A stretch of 64,000 nt of DNA from Gorsachius magnificus (lineage: Eukaryota; Chordata; Aves; Pelecaniformes; Ardeidae): the NCBI GenBank assembly GCA_034008185.1, contig CM067081.1:187881510-187945509 (forward strand), read 5' to 3'. A model generated the notes under the pieces. The model worked only from the letters and a program-made list of their open reading frames with translations. It was not told the DNA's origin and ran no database searches. Position numbers and translations under genes: made by a program. How positions within the stretch are numbered: position 1 is the first letter of the stretch; each line of letters opens with the position of its first letter. Shown here in pieces: positions 62,642-64,000 of the stretch.

Positions 62642-64000
62642 CCAATAGATGTGCTTATCCTTAGTACCAGTCTTCTTGAATCATAATTCTGACCCACCTG
62701 AACCAGTTACTAGCTGCTTCCATCTGCTATAGAAGTAGAACAACTAAGATATTTTTTTTTTTTTAGTATCTTTCCACTGGAGACAATAACAATGAATAGC
62801 AATTTTGAATTGTAATGGACATCTATTTTTTAAATAATGTGATAGAAAGCATTATTCAGGGTTACAGGCTACATTTTTACTTTATGTAAATGGCTCAAAG
62901 CACACATCATTTAACTTTTTATACAACCCCTATGTATACTTAATATACTTGGAGGAGCCACTTACTTTAAATCTATCTTTTCTTGAATTCCTTCTCCATT
63001 ATGGAAATTATGCTGAAGAGTCAGTTTAGACAAGTTAATCATGCCAAAATATTAATTTAACTCCTTTTAGTTCAAACTGGTACAGAACTTTATGATAAGC
63101 ACCGATCTTTTCTTTCACACACACACAAGTCTAGTCAGAGACCCGTTTCATCTCTGTAATTACCATTTTTAATGTCTCAATAATCCTTTACACCAAGTGG
63201 TTTCTGGCTTTTACTCTGCAGTAATCTGGCCAGCATTTTCCTCTGAGCATCTCTTGTGCTTGTGGATGCACAAGACAACCTATTCCCGCTCAGGAACAGA
63301 ACAGACACAGATGACATCCTAGACAGCTTCTAGGTACCTGTCCAGCCACAGAAAATGCTTGTGCAGAATGTTACTGTAATTAGAAAAGCCAAACTGCAGA
63401 AAGGGAATGAACTGATGTCTACACAATGTGTGGAATTTGCAGAAGAAAGGTGTGCAGCCTCACTGCTTCCATCATTTATTAAATTGCTGCTTTGAAGCCA
63501 AGTTTCCTTCCACTGCATTCCTAATATTTTATTCCTTAATCTTAACAGGACAACAGGAATTGAAAGATCTTTTCAAGTTTCAATTTAACAGATACATAGA
63601 ACTGTAAACAAATTTTAAGGGGTATGTAATTTTTTCATAATTTCAATAATATGACAGAAAATGGAGGAAGCACTTTTGGATAGCATGCATCAACCTTGTA
63701 AAAACATTTAGTTCAGATTTACAACAGAGTAGGAGTTTTGGAAATGCAAACAGCCACTGGTAGAAAACAACTATTTTAGGCATAATAAGAGCTTCCAGTA
63801 AGGATCAAAATCATTGCTCATTGAAGAAATGGATTCAAAACAATAATGTATTAAGGCAATTCTTTAACAGCCTTTTAGAAGTAGCTGTGCATACATATGT
63901 TCCCCATACATACACACACACTCCTCCCAAGCAGGCAAAGAACAAAGAGGAGATCAGCATGAGATCCTGCAGCCTATTCCAAATCAAGATTCTAGAAGCA
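62642..64000 (-). other. DOCK4: DOCK4 intron 1, distal end of window
   Basis: A+T-rich sequence with a T13 run (62752-62764) and a short CA run (about 63117-63127). No exon or element was recognised. DOCK4 exon 1 with its CpG-rich promoter is expected further to the right. Confidence 0.5.

Noticed and set aside
12584..64000. Search for DOCK4 exon 1 (MWIPTE-like start followed by a donor in phase 1)
   Set aside because: No such peptide or CpG-rich promoter was found. The only G+C-rich blocks are LTRs, so exon 1 is taken to lie outside the window.
1..64000. tRNA, rRNA, known microRNA hairpins, CRISPR arrays, bacterial operons
   Set aside because: No B-box-type tRNA motif in a cloverleaf context, no rRNA stretch, no regularly spaced repeats; the short repeats seen are simple sequence or transposon tails.

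Overview
The window is a piece of a bird genome. The evidence is CR1 LINE 3' ends of the avian type (several copies ending in ATTCTATGATTCT-like repeats), solo LTRs of avian endogenous retrovirus families, A+T-rich intronic DNA, and short exons with vertebrate splice sites. I see no bacterial-style gene organisation, CRISPR array, tRNA or rRNA gene.

The only gene I can support is on the minus strand. Six short coding exons between 1214 and 12583 join in one reading frame and match the N-terminal part of DOCK4, an atypical guanine-nucleotide exchange factor for Rac/Rap GTPases. In transcript order they lie at 12583-12500, 11476-11436, 9199-9144, 7181-7085, 2822-2674 and 1298-1214. Together they encode about 170 residues: nearly the whole SH3 domain (split over the first three exons) and the start of the helical segment that follows it. 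All exon phases agree. Five of the six acceptor/donor sets are canonical; the intron after 7085 starts with GC instead of GT. Exon 1 (start codon, roughly 13 codons) and everything after about residue 183 lie outside the window.

From 12584 to 64000 I find no exon, so this is at least 51 kb of the large first intron of DOCK4. It holds three LTR copies (23838-24332, 26027-26581, 61827-62641), several CR1 fragments (29183, 30460, 39311, 46108, 53258, 58503), homopolymers including a G24 run, and otherwise unassigned A+T-rich sequence. Octamer motifs (ATGCAAAT) are unexpectedly common across the window. One cluster at 42564-42612 is the best candidate for a regulatory element. An old CR1-like relic lies at 6032-7020, right beside a coding exon.

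I found no new biological system. The points most worth checking are the GC-AG intron, the octamer cluster, and the LTRs and CR1 copies that create misleading open frames in the intron.
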